A stretch of 64,000 bases of DNA from Malania oleifera (taxonomy: Eukaryota; Streptophyta; Magnoliopsida; Santalales; Ximeniaceae), in NCBI RefSeq assembly GCF_029873635.1, contig NC_080419.1, positions 75,628,597-75,692,596 of the forward strand. Direction: 5' to 3'. The position numbers were made by a program, and so were the translations under genes. How positions within the stretch are numbered: position 1 is the first letter of the stretch; each line of letters opens with the position of its first letter. Below the pieces are notes generated by a model that did not search any database, had not been told where the DNA came from, and saw only the letters and a list, made by a program, of their open reading frames with translations. Shown here piece after piece: positions 11,511 to 20,973 of the stretch.

Positions 11511-11699
11511 CAATTTTTGTATATTTACTTTCCAGTTCAAAAATCTATTTTGCTTTCTTTCTTGGCTCTTTTATAAAGACATTTTCCAGGGTTTTGACAT
11601 TATTTCTAAGTCCATGAATATCTCCTAATGATGGTCATGAAATGCATAAGTCCTAAAGTCATTCTAAGTTATGTTGAGCCTCAAATTAAATCATACGAA

Positions 11700-11843
11700 A
11701 ATGTAGATACATGTGGTCTAAGTACCCATTCCCAAGATGTTCTAAAACTTTGCTGCTTGCATCTTGATTCTAATGTAGATACATGTGGTCTAAGTACCCA
11801 TTCCCAAGATGTTCTTAAACTTTGCTGCTTGCATCTTGATACT
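11700..11843. repeat. 72-bp direct tandem duplication
   Basis: Two copies (11,700-11,771 and 11,772-11,843) differ at only a few bases. A 75-codon frame across them repeats NVDTCGLSTHSQDVLK twice, but this lies inside an LTR and is not a gene. Confidence 0.9.
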
Positions 11844-12020
11844 CATACTCTCTGAGTTCCATGGATCTTGCCAAGACATGTATGCTTTACTTTATGGCTT
11901 CCATGACTCGTTATCCTTCCATGCATGCTTAATATAGATCTTGTTCACAAACTCAGTGCATAGATCAAATATCAAGTAATTTGTTATTATCAAAATCGGA
12001 TTGAACTTATAGAGTCAACA

Positions 12021-12038
12021 ATCTCCCCCTTTTTGATG
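12021..12038 (-). other. polypurine tract
   Basis: On the minus strand the sequence is AAAAAGGGGGAGAT immediately before the LTR start TGTTGACTC. This is the standard plus-strand primer of SIRE-type elements and fixes the 3' end of the internal region. Confidence 0.85.
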
Positions 12039-12056
12039 ATGACAAATACACGAGCA

Positions 12057-12262
12057 AAAAGAATATATAACAGGTTATGCCTAACAAGGCTCCCCTCGCA
12101 ATTAATGCATCAAATATTCAATGAATGACACTATGCTCATGTTCATACACAAAGTGTTTAAAAGAATATATAACGGGTTATGCCTAACAAGGCTCCCCCT
12201 CAATTAATGCATCAAATATTCAATGAATGACACTATACTCATGTTCATACACAAAGTGTTTA
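12057..12262. repeat. 103-bp direct tandem duplication in the 3' untranslated region
   Basis: Two copies with a period of 103 bases share AAAAGAATATATAAC, GGTTATGCCTAACAAGGCTC and GTTCATACACAAAGTGTTTA. They lie between pol and the polypurine tract. Confidence 0.9.
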
Positions 12263-12820
12263 ATATGAAATATTCTCATAATAAATATGTGCATGATATT
12301 TCAACCATGACATCAACAACAGTTTCACCCCCATTGTATATCTCACCCTTTACATAACATCAATAACAGTTTTTGCTCATTCTTCTTTGCTTCTAATTTG
12401 TTTTTATTATTTTTGCTTTCGATTTTTATCCCCTTTTTGACATCAACAAAAAGGTGTATAATAGTAAAACATGAATGAACATACCTTTATGTTTTTCTCT
12501 ACTTTGAAATCTTAAAGTTTTAATCTTGTTCAATCATTAGATTTTTAACAGACTTTACTTCTCCACTTTTTACATCAACCATCCCCCTTACTAATACATA
12601 AATTTCAAAGATTACATGAGGATACCAAATGTTGATTAATGCTATGTCGAATGTGCACAAATACCAAATGTTGATTATTGTTGATTAATGTGATACTAAA
12701 ACTTGATTAATGTGATACCAAATATTGACTAAGATTATATCAAATGACAATTGATGTAATACCAAGTGATTACAACTTAAGTGATGTTGCTCCCCCTGAA
12801 TTATATTAGCTAATATAATT
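12263..12820 (-). other. 3' untranslated region of the Copia element
   Basis: Non-coding sequence lies between the pol stop at 12,821 and the duplicated region. It contains short repeats of GATACCAAATGTTGATTAATG (about 12,620-12,770) and a CCCCCTGAATT box near 12,792 that is the complement of the conserved GGGGGA run just after pol. No reading frame is seen. Confidence 0.6.
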
Positions 12821-13600
12821 CTAAGCAACCTCTCGACTATGCATCAAGCCTAATTCATGCCTAATTTGGATAAACCTATCCTTCGCAAGTGGTTTCATGA
12901 ATATATCTGCCCATTGTTCATCCGTGCATACAAACTCAAGTGTCATATCCCCTTTTTATACATGGTCATGAAGAAAATGATGACGTATTTCTATGTGCTT
13001 AGTTCATAAATGTAATATGGGATTCTTTGAGATGTTTATTGCACTCGTATTATCACATCTAATAGGAATTGTTTCATAACTTAATCCAAAATCCTTCAAT
13101 TGTTGTTTCATGTATAGCGATTGAGCACAACAACTACCTACTGCTATGTATTTAGCCTTAGCTGTGGAAAGAGCTACTGAATTTTGTTTCTTGAAAAACC
13201 AAAAAACTAAGGAATGTCCTAAGAAATGACAAGTACCACTAGTGCTCTTCCTATCCACTTTTCTACCCGCAAAATCAGCATTTGAATAGCTTATAATCTC
13301 AAATGATGTGTACGTAGGATACCATAATCCAATTTCCACGGTTCCTATTAGGTATCTAAGTATTCGTTTAACGGCTAACAGATGTGACTCTTTTGGTGCC
13401 GCCTGAAATCTTGCGCACAAACATACACTAAACATTATATCAGGTCTACTAGCAGTCAGATATAATAAGCTACCTATCATTCCACAATATAGCTTGACAT
13501 TTACTAGTATACCTTGTTCATCTTTGTCTAGTTTCAATGAAGCGCTCATAGGTATACCTAGTATTTTTCCATCTTCCATATTAAACTTTTTGAGTATGTC
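12821..13600 (-). pseudogene. Copia RNase H
   Basis: The open part is 13,004-13,579. It begins with the end of the reverse-transcriptase connection (SRPDIMFSVCLCARFQ), then HLLAVKRILRYLIGT. The RNase H block follows: SNADFAGRKVDRKSTSG with the first catalytic aspartate, then ALSTAKAKYIAVGSCC. In the last motif Copia elements normally have STAEAEY; here both glutamates are lysine, so a catalytic residue is lost. The frame then breaks and resumes to the pol stop at 12,821. RNase H would remove the RNA strand during reverse transcription. Confidence 0.85.
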
Positions 13601-14785
13601 TCTAATATACTTCGATTGATTTATGAATATTCCATGTTTTGCTTATTTGATCTGAAGTCTTAGGAAGAAATTTAGTTCACCCATCATACTCATCTCAAAT
13701 TCATTTTGCATGGTATTGGCAAATTCATCACACAATTCTTAATTCGTAGCGCCAAATATGATGTCATCTACATATACTTGCACTAGGAGAATGCCATCTT
13801 TCTTAGACTTAATGAACAGGGTTGTATCTATCTTTCCTCTTATAAATCCATTTTCTAATAGAAAACCGCTTAACTTTTCATACCAAGCTCTAGGACCTTG
13901 CTTTAAACCGTACAAGGCTTTTGTCAGTCTATACACGTGATCTGGATTCTTATGATTTTCAAAGCCTGGGGGTTGTTCTACATACACTTCTTCATTTATA
14001 TAGCCATTTAAAAATGCGCTTTTGATGTCCATTTGATATAAGTTGAAATCCTTAAAAGCTGCATATGCTAAAAGAATTCGAATGGCTTCCATTCCAGCTG
14101 CAGGTGCAAATATTTCTTCAAAATCTATACCTTTTTCTTGATTATATCCCTGAGCTACTAATCTAGCCTTATTTCTCACAACTACTCCATGTTTATCTTT
14201 CTTATTCTTATATATCCATTTGGTTCTTATGATTGACTTATCCTTAGGTCTGGGAACTAATGTCCATACTTGGTTTCTCTCAAATTGATTTAATTCTTCT
14301 TGCATAGACAACACCCATGATTCATCCTCCATAGCTTCACTCACATTTCTAGGTTCTTCTTGAGATAGAAATGCAAAATGACTAATCATATTCCTAAGAG
14401 AGGATCGAGTGACTACTCCACGTAATGGTTCACCTATTATTTGATCAACGGGATGATTCTTTATATATTTCCATTCTCTAGGTGGTTCAATAACCTCATT
14501 TTCAGTTTGATCAATTTTAATGGATGGTTCCTTATGTTCATTCTTCTTTTCTAAATTATTCTCAGTGGATAGTTCTTCAAATTCTTTGTTTAATCCAATT
14601 TCATCTTCATTAGTTCTTTTGGAGAAGGGATTTGACTCATCGAACACTACATGAATAGATTCTATGACCGTCAATGTTCGTTTGTTATATACTCTATAGG
14701 CTTTACTATCGAATGCATACCCTAGGAAGATACCTTCATCATATTTCACATCAAACTTTCCTAGGTGGTCGTTGTCTCTAAGCAC
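13601..14785 (-). pseudogene. Copia reverse transcriptase with integrase C-terminal tail
   Basis: The 348-codon open stretch 13,739-14,785 carries, in order, the integrase tail ([30 protein letters not shown]), then [62 protein letters not shown] and the active site [11 protein letters not shown]. The canonical YVDD is intact. The frame is shared with the RNase H stretch; in-frame stops near 13,738 and 13,650 separate them. Among the Copia copies in this window it is one of the least damaged reverse transcriptases. Confidence 0.9.
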
Positions 14786-14919
14786 AAAACATACGAGTTA
14801 TGGAATGGCCATAGACCAAACATATCATATTTTCATGTCGTTGTCTCTAAGCACAAAACATTTACAACCAAAGACATGAAAATATGAAATGTTTGGTCTA
14901 TGGCCATTCCATAACTCGT
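14768..14919. repeat. inverted duplication inside the integrase gene
   Basis: A 47-base segment at 14,793-14,839 is the near-perfect reverse complement of 14,873-14,919 (left arm begins ACGAGTTATGGAATGGCC). A direct repeat with a 69-base offset, GTCGTTGTCTCTAAGCACAA at 14,768 and 14,837, accompanies it. The insertion is 69 bases, so the frame is kept, but a stop and foreign residues now sit in the integrase C-terminal region. The pattern fits one template-switch event. Confidence 0.88.
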
Positions 14920-15565
14920 ACGAAGTCTTATTAAGTAAAGGTCTAATTAGAACTTTATTTAGCACATAGCAGGTGGTATTCATTGCCTTAGCCTAGAAGT
15001 ACTTAGGTAATTTATGTTTGTTAAGCATAGTTCTGGCCATCTCTTGCGCATACCTATTTTTTATTTCAACTACACCGTTTTATTATGGTGTTCTAGGAAC
15101 TGAGAAATTATGGGCAGTTCCTAATGAATTATAATAGTCTTCCATGCTTTGATTTTTAAATTCTCTACCCCTATCACATCGAATTTTAGTGATTGTATAT
15201 TCATTTTCATTTTGGATTTTCTTACACAGGTTTATGAATTTTTCACATGCTTCATCTTTGTGGCCTAAGAATAGTACCCATGTGTATCTAGTAAAATCAT
15301 CAACTATGACAAAAGCCTATGATTTTCCTCTTAAACTTTGAATTGGGTTTGGTCCCAATAAGTCTAAGTGCAACATTTGGAGTGGCCTAGTAGTGGAGAT
15401 CTCTTTCTTATTTTTAATGCTTGTTCTTGCTTGTTTTCCTAGTTGGCATGCATCACATATTTTATCTTTCACAAAGTTAGTCTTAGGCAGTCCCTTAAGT
15501 AATTCTTTCTTAACAAGTTCTGAGATTAAATCCATGTTTGCATGTCCTTGTCTCCTATGCCAAAT
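14920..15565 (-). pseudogene. Copia integrase
   Basis: The N-terminal zinc-binding region at 15,317-15,540 reads DLISELVKKELLKGLPKTN and ICDACQLGKQA, then HLDLLGPNPIQSL with the first catalytic aspartate. In the same frame, beyond an in-frame stop near 15,315, it continues VDDFTRYTWVLFLGHKDE, then RCDRGREFKN (second aspartate) and NGVVEIKNR (catalytic glutamate). A stop also precedes the NGVVE block. All three D-D-E residues are present, so damage is mainly stop codons and the inverted duplication just downstream. Confidence 0.85.
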
Positions 15566-15994
15566 CTAGCTTATTTCATTCATAGTAGAGAAGCATGTCA
15601 CACTCTGTGAGGTTAAGTTATCAAGGATTGTGGTATATACGTTTTCATGATGTTCATCGGTGAATAGTATCTTATTATTAGTTTTGTGTTCAACTATGCA
15701 CTTGTCGTGTTCAAACGATACTTTGTAACCTTTATCACATAGTTGGCTTATACTTAGTAAATTGTGCCTTAAACCTTCCACCAGTAAAACATCATCAATA
15801 ATTAATGAAGAATTATTACCAACTTTACCTACACCTGTGATCCTTTCCTTAGCATTATCTCCAAAGGTAATGAACCCTTCATCCTTGGGTGTGATGGATA
15901 TAAACTTCGCTTTATCCCCGGTCATGTGACGTGAGCATCCGCTATCTATATACCATCTATCTTTTGAGGATGCTGATCTTAAACATATATGCAA
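15566..15994 (-). pseudogene. Copia aspartic protease and GAG-pre-integrase linker
   Basis: An open stretch of 142 codons begins with the protease active site, [18 protein letters not shown] (DSG triad intact). It continues with [35 protein letters not shown] and the [14 protein letters not shown] linker, ending at the stop in IS-stop-IWHRR. The protease cleaves the Gag-Pol polyprotein. It is in the same frame as the reverse transcriptase and RNase H stretches to the left. Confidence 0.88.
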
Positions 15995-16001
15995 AACATA
16001 A

Positions 16002-16869
16002 TCAAATAACTAGCTTTGGTACCCAGATTTTCTTGGGTCCAGAGGGGTTAGTGCTATGTTCTCCTTTAACTCTCCATACTTTCTTGATTTTGACATCTTT
16101 ATTTTTGAAAGGACAGTCGAATTGTATGTGACCCAACTTTCTACATTTAAAGCATGTAATATTTCTATAATAATTCTTAGTTGGAATATATGACTTTGAC
16201 TCTCTTGTAAAATAACCCATGTAAAGATGTCTATTCTTTAGATTTTCCTTCCCATTAAAGGCAAGTCTTTCCTTTTCTAGGGAATTTCTTTGAGATCTTA
16301 GGAACTTTTCAAAATTGTTTTGTCCCTCAGTAAATTTACAAATAATTTTAGATTTATCTTTCAAATCCTTTTCTAGCTCCTTAATTTTCAAATCTTTATC
16401 TTTTATGGAGGATGCGTGAGATTCATTCTAACACTCATCTAGTTCTTTTTCAGGCATACATCTTTTTCAGGCGTGACAGGTATACATCTTGTTCTTTTTC
16501 AGAAACTTGCCAAATTTTTTAGTTAGAGGAGCCATATCATCTTTCGATTCCAAATCACTCTTTTCACTGGAGCTACTGGAAGATGCTTTAAAGGTCGTTA
16601 CTTTCTTTACTTTTTTCTACTCACTCATCCTTTCATTTATCACCAATTCGTATGTGATGAGTGACCCAATCAGCTCATCCACCGTCATTGCCTTTATGTT
16701 CCTTCCTTCAGCTATGGCGGTAGCTTTTGCCTCCTAGACTAGTAATAGAACCCTAAGAATTTTCCTGATCATTTCATATAGTGGGTAAGTCTTACCAAGA
16801 GCATGCAAAGACTTTGTGATGTGGGTGAACCTGGTGTACATAGATTGAATTGATTCATTTGGAGTTATT
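16002..16869 (-). pseudogene. Copia gag, C-terminal half, 5' truncated
   Basis: The 3' part (16,002-16,391) contains the second zinc knuckle, TCFKCRKLGHIQFDC (C-X2-C-X4-H-X4-C), and ends in the SIRE-type tail GPKKIWVPK just before the protease. Upstream (16,490-16,869) broken frames read SMYTRFTHITKSLHALGK, DELIGSLITYEL and KKFGKFLKKN, the central gag region. The first knuckle is missing through a small deletion near 16,440-16,490, beside a duplicated CATCTTTTTCAGGC. At 16,869 gag is fused directly to LTR sequence. Primer site and gag N-terminus are therefore gone. Confidence 0.8.
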
Positions 16870-17327
16870 TTAAATGTTTCTATATTTAAGATACACACAA
16901 TAGGGAAATGTGAAATAAATAATCAAACGCAAGTGGAAATAAAATGAGATAAGGGAAAGAGAAATACAAAACTTAAGATTTTTCGAGGTTCGACATACCC
17001 ATCCTACGTCCTTGCCTTAGGCAAACTACGTAAGGATGCCACTATACCGCTCCTTAACCTGGGACAGAGCTTACCATTACAATTTGCTGTTTACAAGAGG
17101 TATAGCTACCTCCTTACACTCTGCTTGTTAGAAGAGGCGTAGCTTCCTCATCTCAGTTCACAATCCGAACCATCAATAAAAGTGACAAACGATAATTTTG
17201 ATTACACTCAAATGCTTCCCAATACGCTAATGAGTACAATGAAATCCTAAACACTCTCACAAGATATAACTTGAAGCTTAATGAAGTAAATGTGTTGATC
17301 TCAATATGATTTTTGTAATAAAAAACT

Positions 17328-17567
17328 ATATGATCTTTGCATAAAAATATGTATGGCGATTTTCTTCAAAGATCTAAAACCAATGCAATCTATCACCAAA
17401 AAAGAATATATGATCTTTGCTTAAAAATATGTATGATGATTTTCTTCAAAGATCTAAAACCAATGCAATATATCACCAAAAAAGAATATATGATCTTTGC
17501 TTAAAAATATGTATGATGATTTTCTTCAAAGATCTAAAACCAATGCAATATGTCACCAAAAAATGAT
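17328..17567. repeat. 80-bp tandem repeat, three copies
   Basis: TATGATCTTTGC starts each unit at about 17,329, 17,409 and 17,489, each followed by AAAAATATGTATG and CTTCAAAGATCTAAAACCAA. Copies two and three are nearly identical. It lies inside the LTR. Confidence 0.95.
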
Positions 17568-17939
17568 TTTTCAAATAATATATGTGTTGGAGATCCTAGG
17601 GTTTGCTCTCAAATAGCTTTTGGAAAAAACGTAATATTTGAATAAAAATATGAAAGTGAATGCTTCAAAGATTCAAGCCCTAGTATAAACTTTTTCCCAA
17701 AATATTTTTCAAACAAAGGATATATGAAAACTAGGGTTTTTACTCTCACTAAGATTTTAAATATAAGAGTATGAAAGAAAAAAAAACTTTGAAGATGAAG
17801 ACATACCCAAATAAAATACTTTATTTATCAAATCTCTATAGCAAAGATTCTTGCAAGAGATGTGAGTGAATGCCCTTTGAAAATTGAGAGAATGCCCAAA
17901 AGTGTCTGAATATGATAGAGTGTTTGTTAAAGGTTTAAA

Positions 17940-18685
17940 ATAAGTTTTTAGGGTTTGATATTTATAGGCATTTTCGGCATATGGTCGTTTTTTAATCATT
18001 GGGTCAATAAAATATATTTTAATTAAAAAAAAATAGGCTCATTGATTGCTGGAGCATTAGGTCTGCCCGACAGACTTGTCGATGAATGGAGAACTATTTG
18101 AAGAGTGTCCTTCACTTGATCATCAACGAGATCAGGGGATTAGTCAACAAGAAACCTATTAGAGAGAATTAGTGTCTCGGTATTTTCTTGTTGACGGGCC
18201 AGGGGACTAGTCGACGAGTGGCTTGTTTTTCAGCCCAATTAAACTTCTAAAATGCAGATCCAACCTAGGTTAAGTGTATATGAATATGTCCTGAAAAATG
18301 TAAATACACTGACCCTAGCATGCATGTTTTTTAGGACATATTCATTTACACTTGACCTAGGTTGGATATGCATTTTAGAAGTTTAATAGGGCTGAAAAAC
18401 AAGGCACTCATCGACTAGTTCCCTGGCCGATCGACGAGCAAATACCGAGACACTAATTTTCTCTAATGGGTCCCTTGTTGACTAATGCTCTGGTCTCATT
18501 AATGAGTAAGTGAAGGACACTCTTCAAATAGTTCTCCACTCATCGACGAGTCTGTCGGGCAGACCTAATGCTCTAGCAATCAACATGCATATTTTTTTTT
18601 AATTAAAATATATTTTATTGACCCAATGATTAAAAAACGTCCATATGCTGAAAATGCCTATAAATATCAAACCCTAAAAACTTAT
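17940..18685. repeat. large inverted repeat, two 359-bp arms around a 28-base loop
   Basis: Left arm 17,940-18,298 (begins ATAAGTTTTTAGGGTTTGAT) is the reverse complement of right arm 18,327-18,685 (ends AAACCCTAAAAACTTAT), with scattered substitutions. The loop 18,299-18,326 contains GCATGCATG. The left arm is in the normal orientation for this LTR type. The right arm replaces the segment that related LTRs carry here. The arms include the family's TAGTCGACGAG motifs. Confidence 0.9.
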
Positions 18686-18933
18686 GAGACATGTGAACAT
18701 AGATAAGACTAACTACAAATTACAACTGAAAAAAATGAATTGTCTTCATTCTTTTGCTCTTCTACTTCCATGGAATGAGTCAAGTCATATGCAATTCAAG
18801 TTCCTTATGATTTCCTTAGCATCCTTACCATCTGCGCGTGCTATGTAATAATACTATTCAAAATCTCAATGCACAGGTAAGATACTAAGTGATTTGTCAT
18901 TATCAATACAAGATTGAACTCATAGAGTCAACA

Positions 18934-19970
18934 ATCTCATGATTACTTGATTCACTTTCTGAGTCACTTGAACTTGAGTCATCCCAAGTTGCTTTCATTA
19001 CTCTATTTTTCTTCTTCTTGGCATCTTTCTTGAGTTGTGGACAATTAGGTTCAATATGTCCTAATTTCTTAAAATTATAACAGGTAGGGGGTTCATTCTT
19101 TGTTTCTCTCTTATTTGTCTCATCCTTATCTATTTTTGATCCTCCAAATTTTCTAGCGAATCTCTTGTTCTTATTAAAGAATTCTCCTAAGCATCTAGTG
19201 AACAAGGCTAGATCATCGTCATCTCCCCCGTCATCCTCTTCCTCCTTAGAACTATCCTTTGAAGCTTTTAGGGCTAATGATTTCTTTTGTTTATTACCCT
19301 CAGTAGCTCTTTCATTCATCGCCATCTTATACGTGTGAAGCGAACCTATTAATTCATCCAAGGAAGTAGTTTTTAGATTTATACCCTCAGTTATGGCCAT
19401 AGTCTTAGGTTACCAGATAGGAGGAAGTCCTTTCAGAACTTTCCTAATCACCTCATAGGTAGAATATTTTTTACCTAGTGCATTAAGGGAGTTGATTATA
19501 TGGATGAACCTAGTGTACATACTAGTTATGGATTCTTCTGGGTTCATCCTAAAGGCCTCATACTCACTGATGAGTATGTCAATCCTATTATCCCTAACAT
19601 CTACGGTTCTCTCATAAGTAACCTCTAACTTGCCCCAAATTTCCTTAGCTGATTTACAGATCATAAATCTATTGAATTTGTTTGCATCTAAGGCATAATA
19701 AAGCGCATTCATTGCACTAGAGTTAATTTGCATTTGTTTCATGTCTACATTAGTTAATTCTATTTCTTACTTAGGAACTTCTTTGTTGTCTATAGTTTTA
19801 GCTGTAATCAATTCACCATGTGTGACTAGTTTCCATACTTTATAATTCATGGTTAGCCAAAATATTCTCATTTGTTGCTTCCCAAAGGTGTTGTTTTCAC
19901 TGTAGAAGATGGGAGGTCTAGGTGAAGATTGGCCTTCGCTAAATGGGGAACTTTTAAGTTTGCCATAGGG
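18934..19970 (-). pseudogene. Copia gag of the D element
   Basis: Minus-strand gag follows directly after a primer site. Its N-terminus is degraded (PRPPIFYSENN and VWKLVTHGE in the region 19,780-19,970, with a stop near 19,770). The capsid-like UBN2 region follows (19,410-19,742: AKEIWGKLEVTYE, SMYTRFIHIINSL, KVLKGLPPIW). The last part (18,934-19,400) holds the basic KKSLALKASKDSS region, an acidic stretch, and a zinc knuckle reading CYNFKKLGHIEPNC, in which the second cysteine is phenylalanine. It ends in a Ser/Asp/Glu-rich run where LTR sequence cuts in. Everything between here and the protease is lost. Confidence 0.82.
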
Positions 19971-20008
19971 ATCTTTGTAGCTACTTGTTAGGATATACTA
20001 TAGCCTAT

Positions 20009-20020
20009 GCTTTGATACCA
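20009..20020 (-). other. primer-binding site (tRNA-iMet type) of the D element
   Basis: On the minus strand TGGTATCAAAGC lies two bases inside the 5' LTR end. It matches the usual TGGTATCAGAGC of Copia elements with one change. Confidence 0.85.
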
Positions 20021-20120
20021 ATTGAAATTAGGATGTAACACCAAGAGGGGAGTGAACTGGGTTCTTTAAAAATTATTTGTGGAATTTATTTAATTTAACC
20101 CTTCATTGTTCTATCTTCTA

Positions 20121-20152
<32 letters not shown>

Positions 20153-20973
20153 AGCAATTAAAACTATGACAATCACGAGCCTTTAGATATGATTATAGAA
20201 ATTATTGCACAATCTAAATTTATAATATGAGATAAACACACTCAACGGAGCACTTGTTCCAAATTTAACTTTCAGTTTGATTTAAGAAGATTCACAACAA
20301 TGTACTCATGAAAAAATTCGTTGATTTGATTTATGCCTTAATGAAACAATCAATATTAAGATATAAATTTCAGCAACAAAAATAATTTCTTTCAAAACTG
20401 ATTATTGTATGCCACTTGTTTAACTTTGGCACGTATGCAAAAATTTGAAAATCAATTCACAATCATTTAATTCTCAAAATCAAAGGTGTAAGCTTTTCTA
20501 AATGTTCAAATCAATGCTTTAATCATACAACTAATATATATTTAATCACAATGATATGTCTAGGAAGTTCACAACTTTCAGTAATATTTCCCTTTTCAAC
20601 AGGTTCTTAAATATTCAACAAAAACTCAAACATTCAACGAATTGTAATATTAAGCAAGATGTAATCTTCTATATGTTCTTATGAAAATAAACACATGCAC
20701 GCAGTTAATATCTTGCAAAAATTAAAAAAGGTAGGGAAGAAGAATCTGAACACTATTGTTTCTACAAGGTTCGGTCGCAGCCTACATCCTTGCCCCAAGC
20801 AACCCACTGTGAAGATTTCCTTTTTCAACTTCATTACTAGGTGAAGTTACAACCTCTCTCCCTCAATGGTGGAGTTCGCCTCTCTAGTGAGAATCCCCTC
20901 TCACTAGGCAATGATTTAATCCATGAACCATAAAAATACAACAAATAGTAAAAACTTTCTTATACAAAGAAAA

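Larger units (their letters stand above)
9704..12020 (-). mobile_element. 3' LTR of a SIRE-like Copia element
   Basis: Read on the minus strand it begins TGTTGACTCTATAAGTTC (at 12,020) and ends GGGATTATACCTAATTCAACA (at 9,704), 2,317 bp in all. A polypurine tract adjoins it at 12,021, so it is the 3' LTR of the gag-pol to its right. The 5 bases at its left edge are ACCGA. I could not find the matching duplication on the far side of the element. By sequence it is nearer family A than the LTR at 16,870-18,933, which occupies the 5' position. Confidence 0.85.
16870..18933 (-). mobile_element. truncated LTR, SIRE-like family B type, with internal inverted repeat
   Basis: On the minus strand it starts at 18,933 with TGTTGACTCTATGAGTTC and runs through GAGGTTCGACATACCC-type sequence near 16,990. 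The last 190 or so bases of a normal LTR (including CTTGGGATTACACC) are absent, and it fuses to gag at about 16,870. Its first 200 bases are closer to the LTRs at 28,108 and 46,477 than to the LTR at 9,704-12,020. It contains an 80-bp triplication and a 746-bp palindrome. It is inserted in, or fused to, a second gag at 18,934. Confidence 0.75.

Noticed and set aside
11628..11855. 75-codon ORF with an internal peptide duplication
   Set aside because: The duplication is a DNA tandem repeat inside an LTR, and the frame is antisense to the element.
17328..17567. Regular 80-bp repeats, considered as a CRISPR-like array
   Set aside because: The units are contiguous with no unique spacers and lie in a plant LTR. 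The evenly spaced palindromes at 22,412-22,925 and 34,110-34,475 were also considered and rejected, because spacers are irregular and the repeats diverge.
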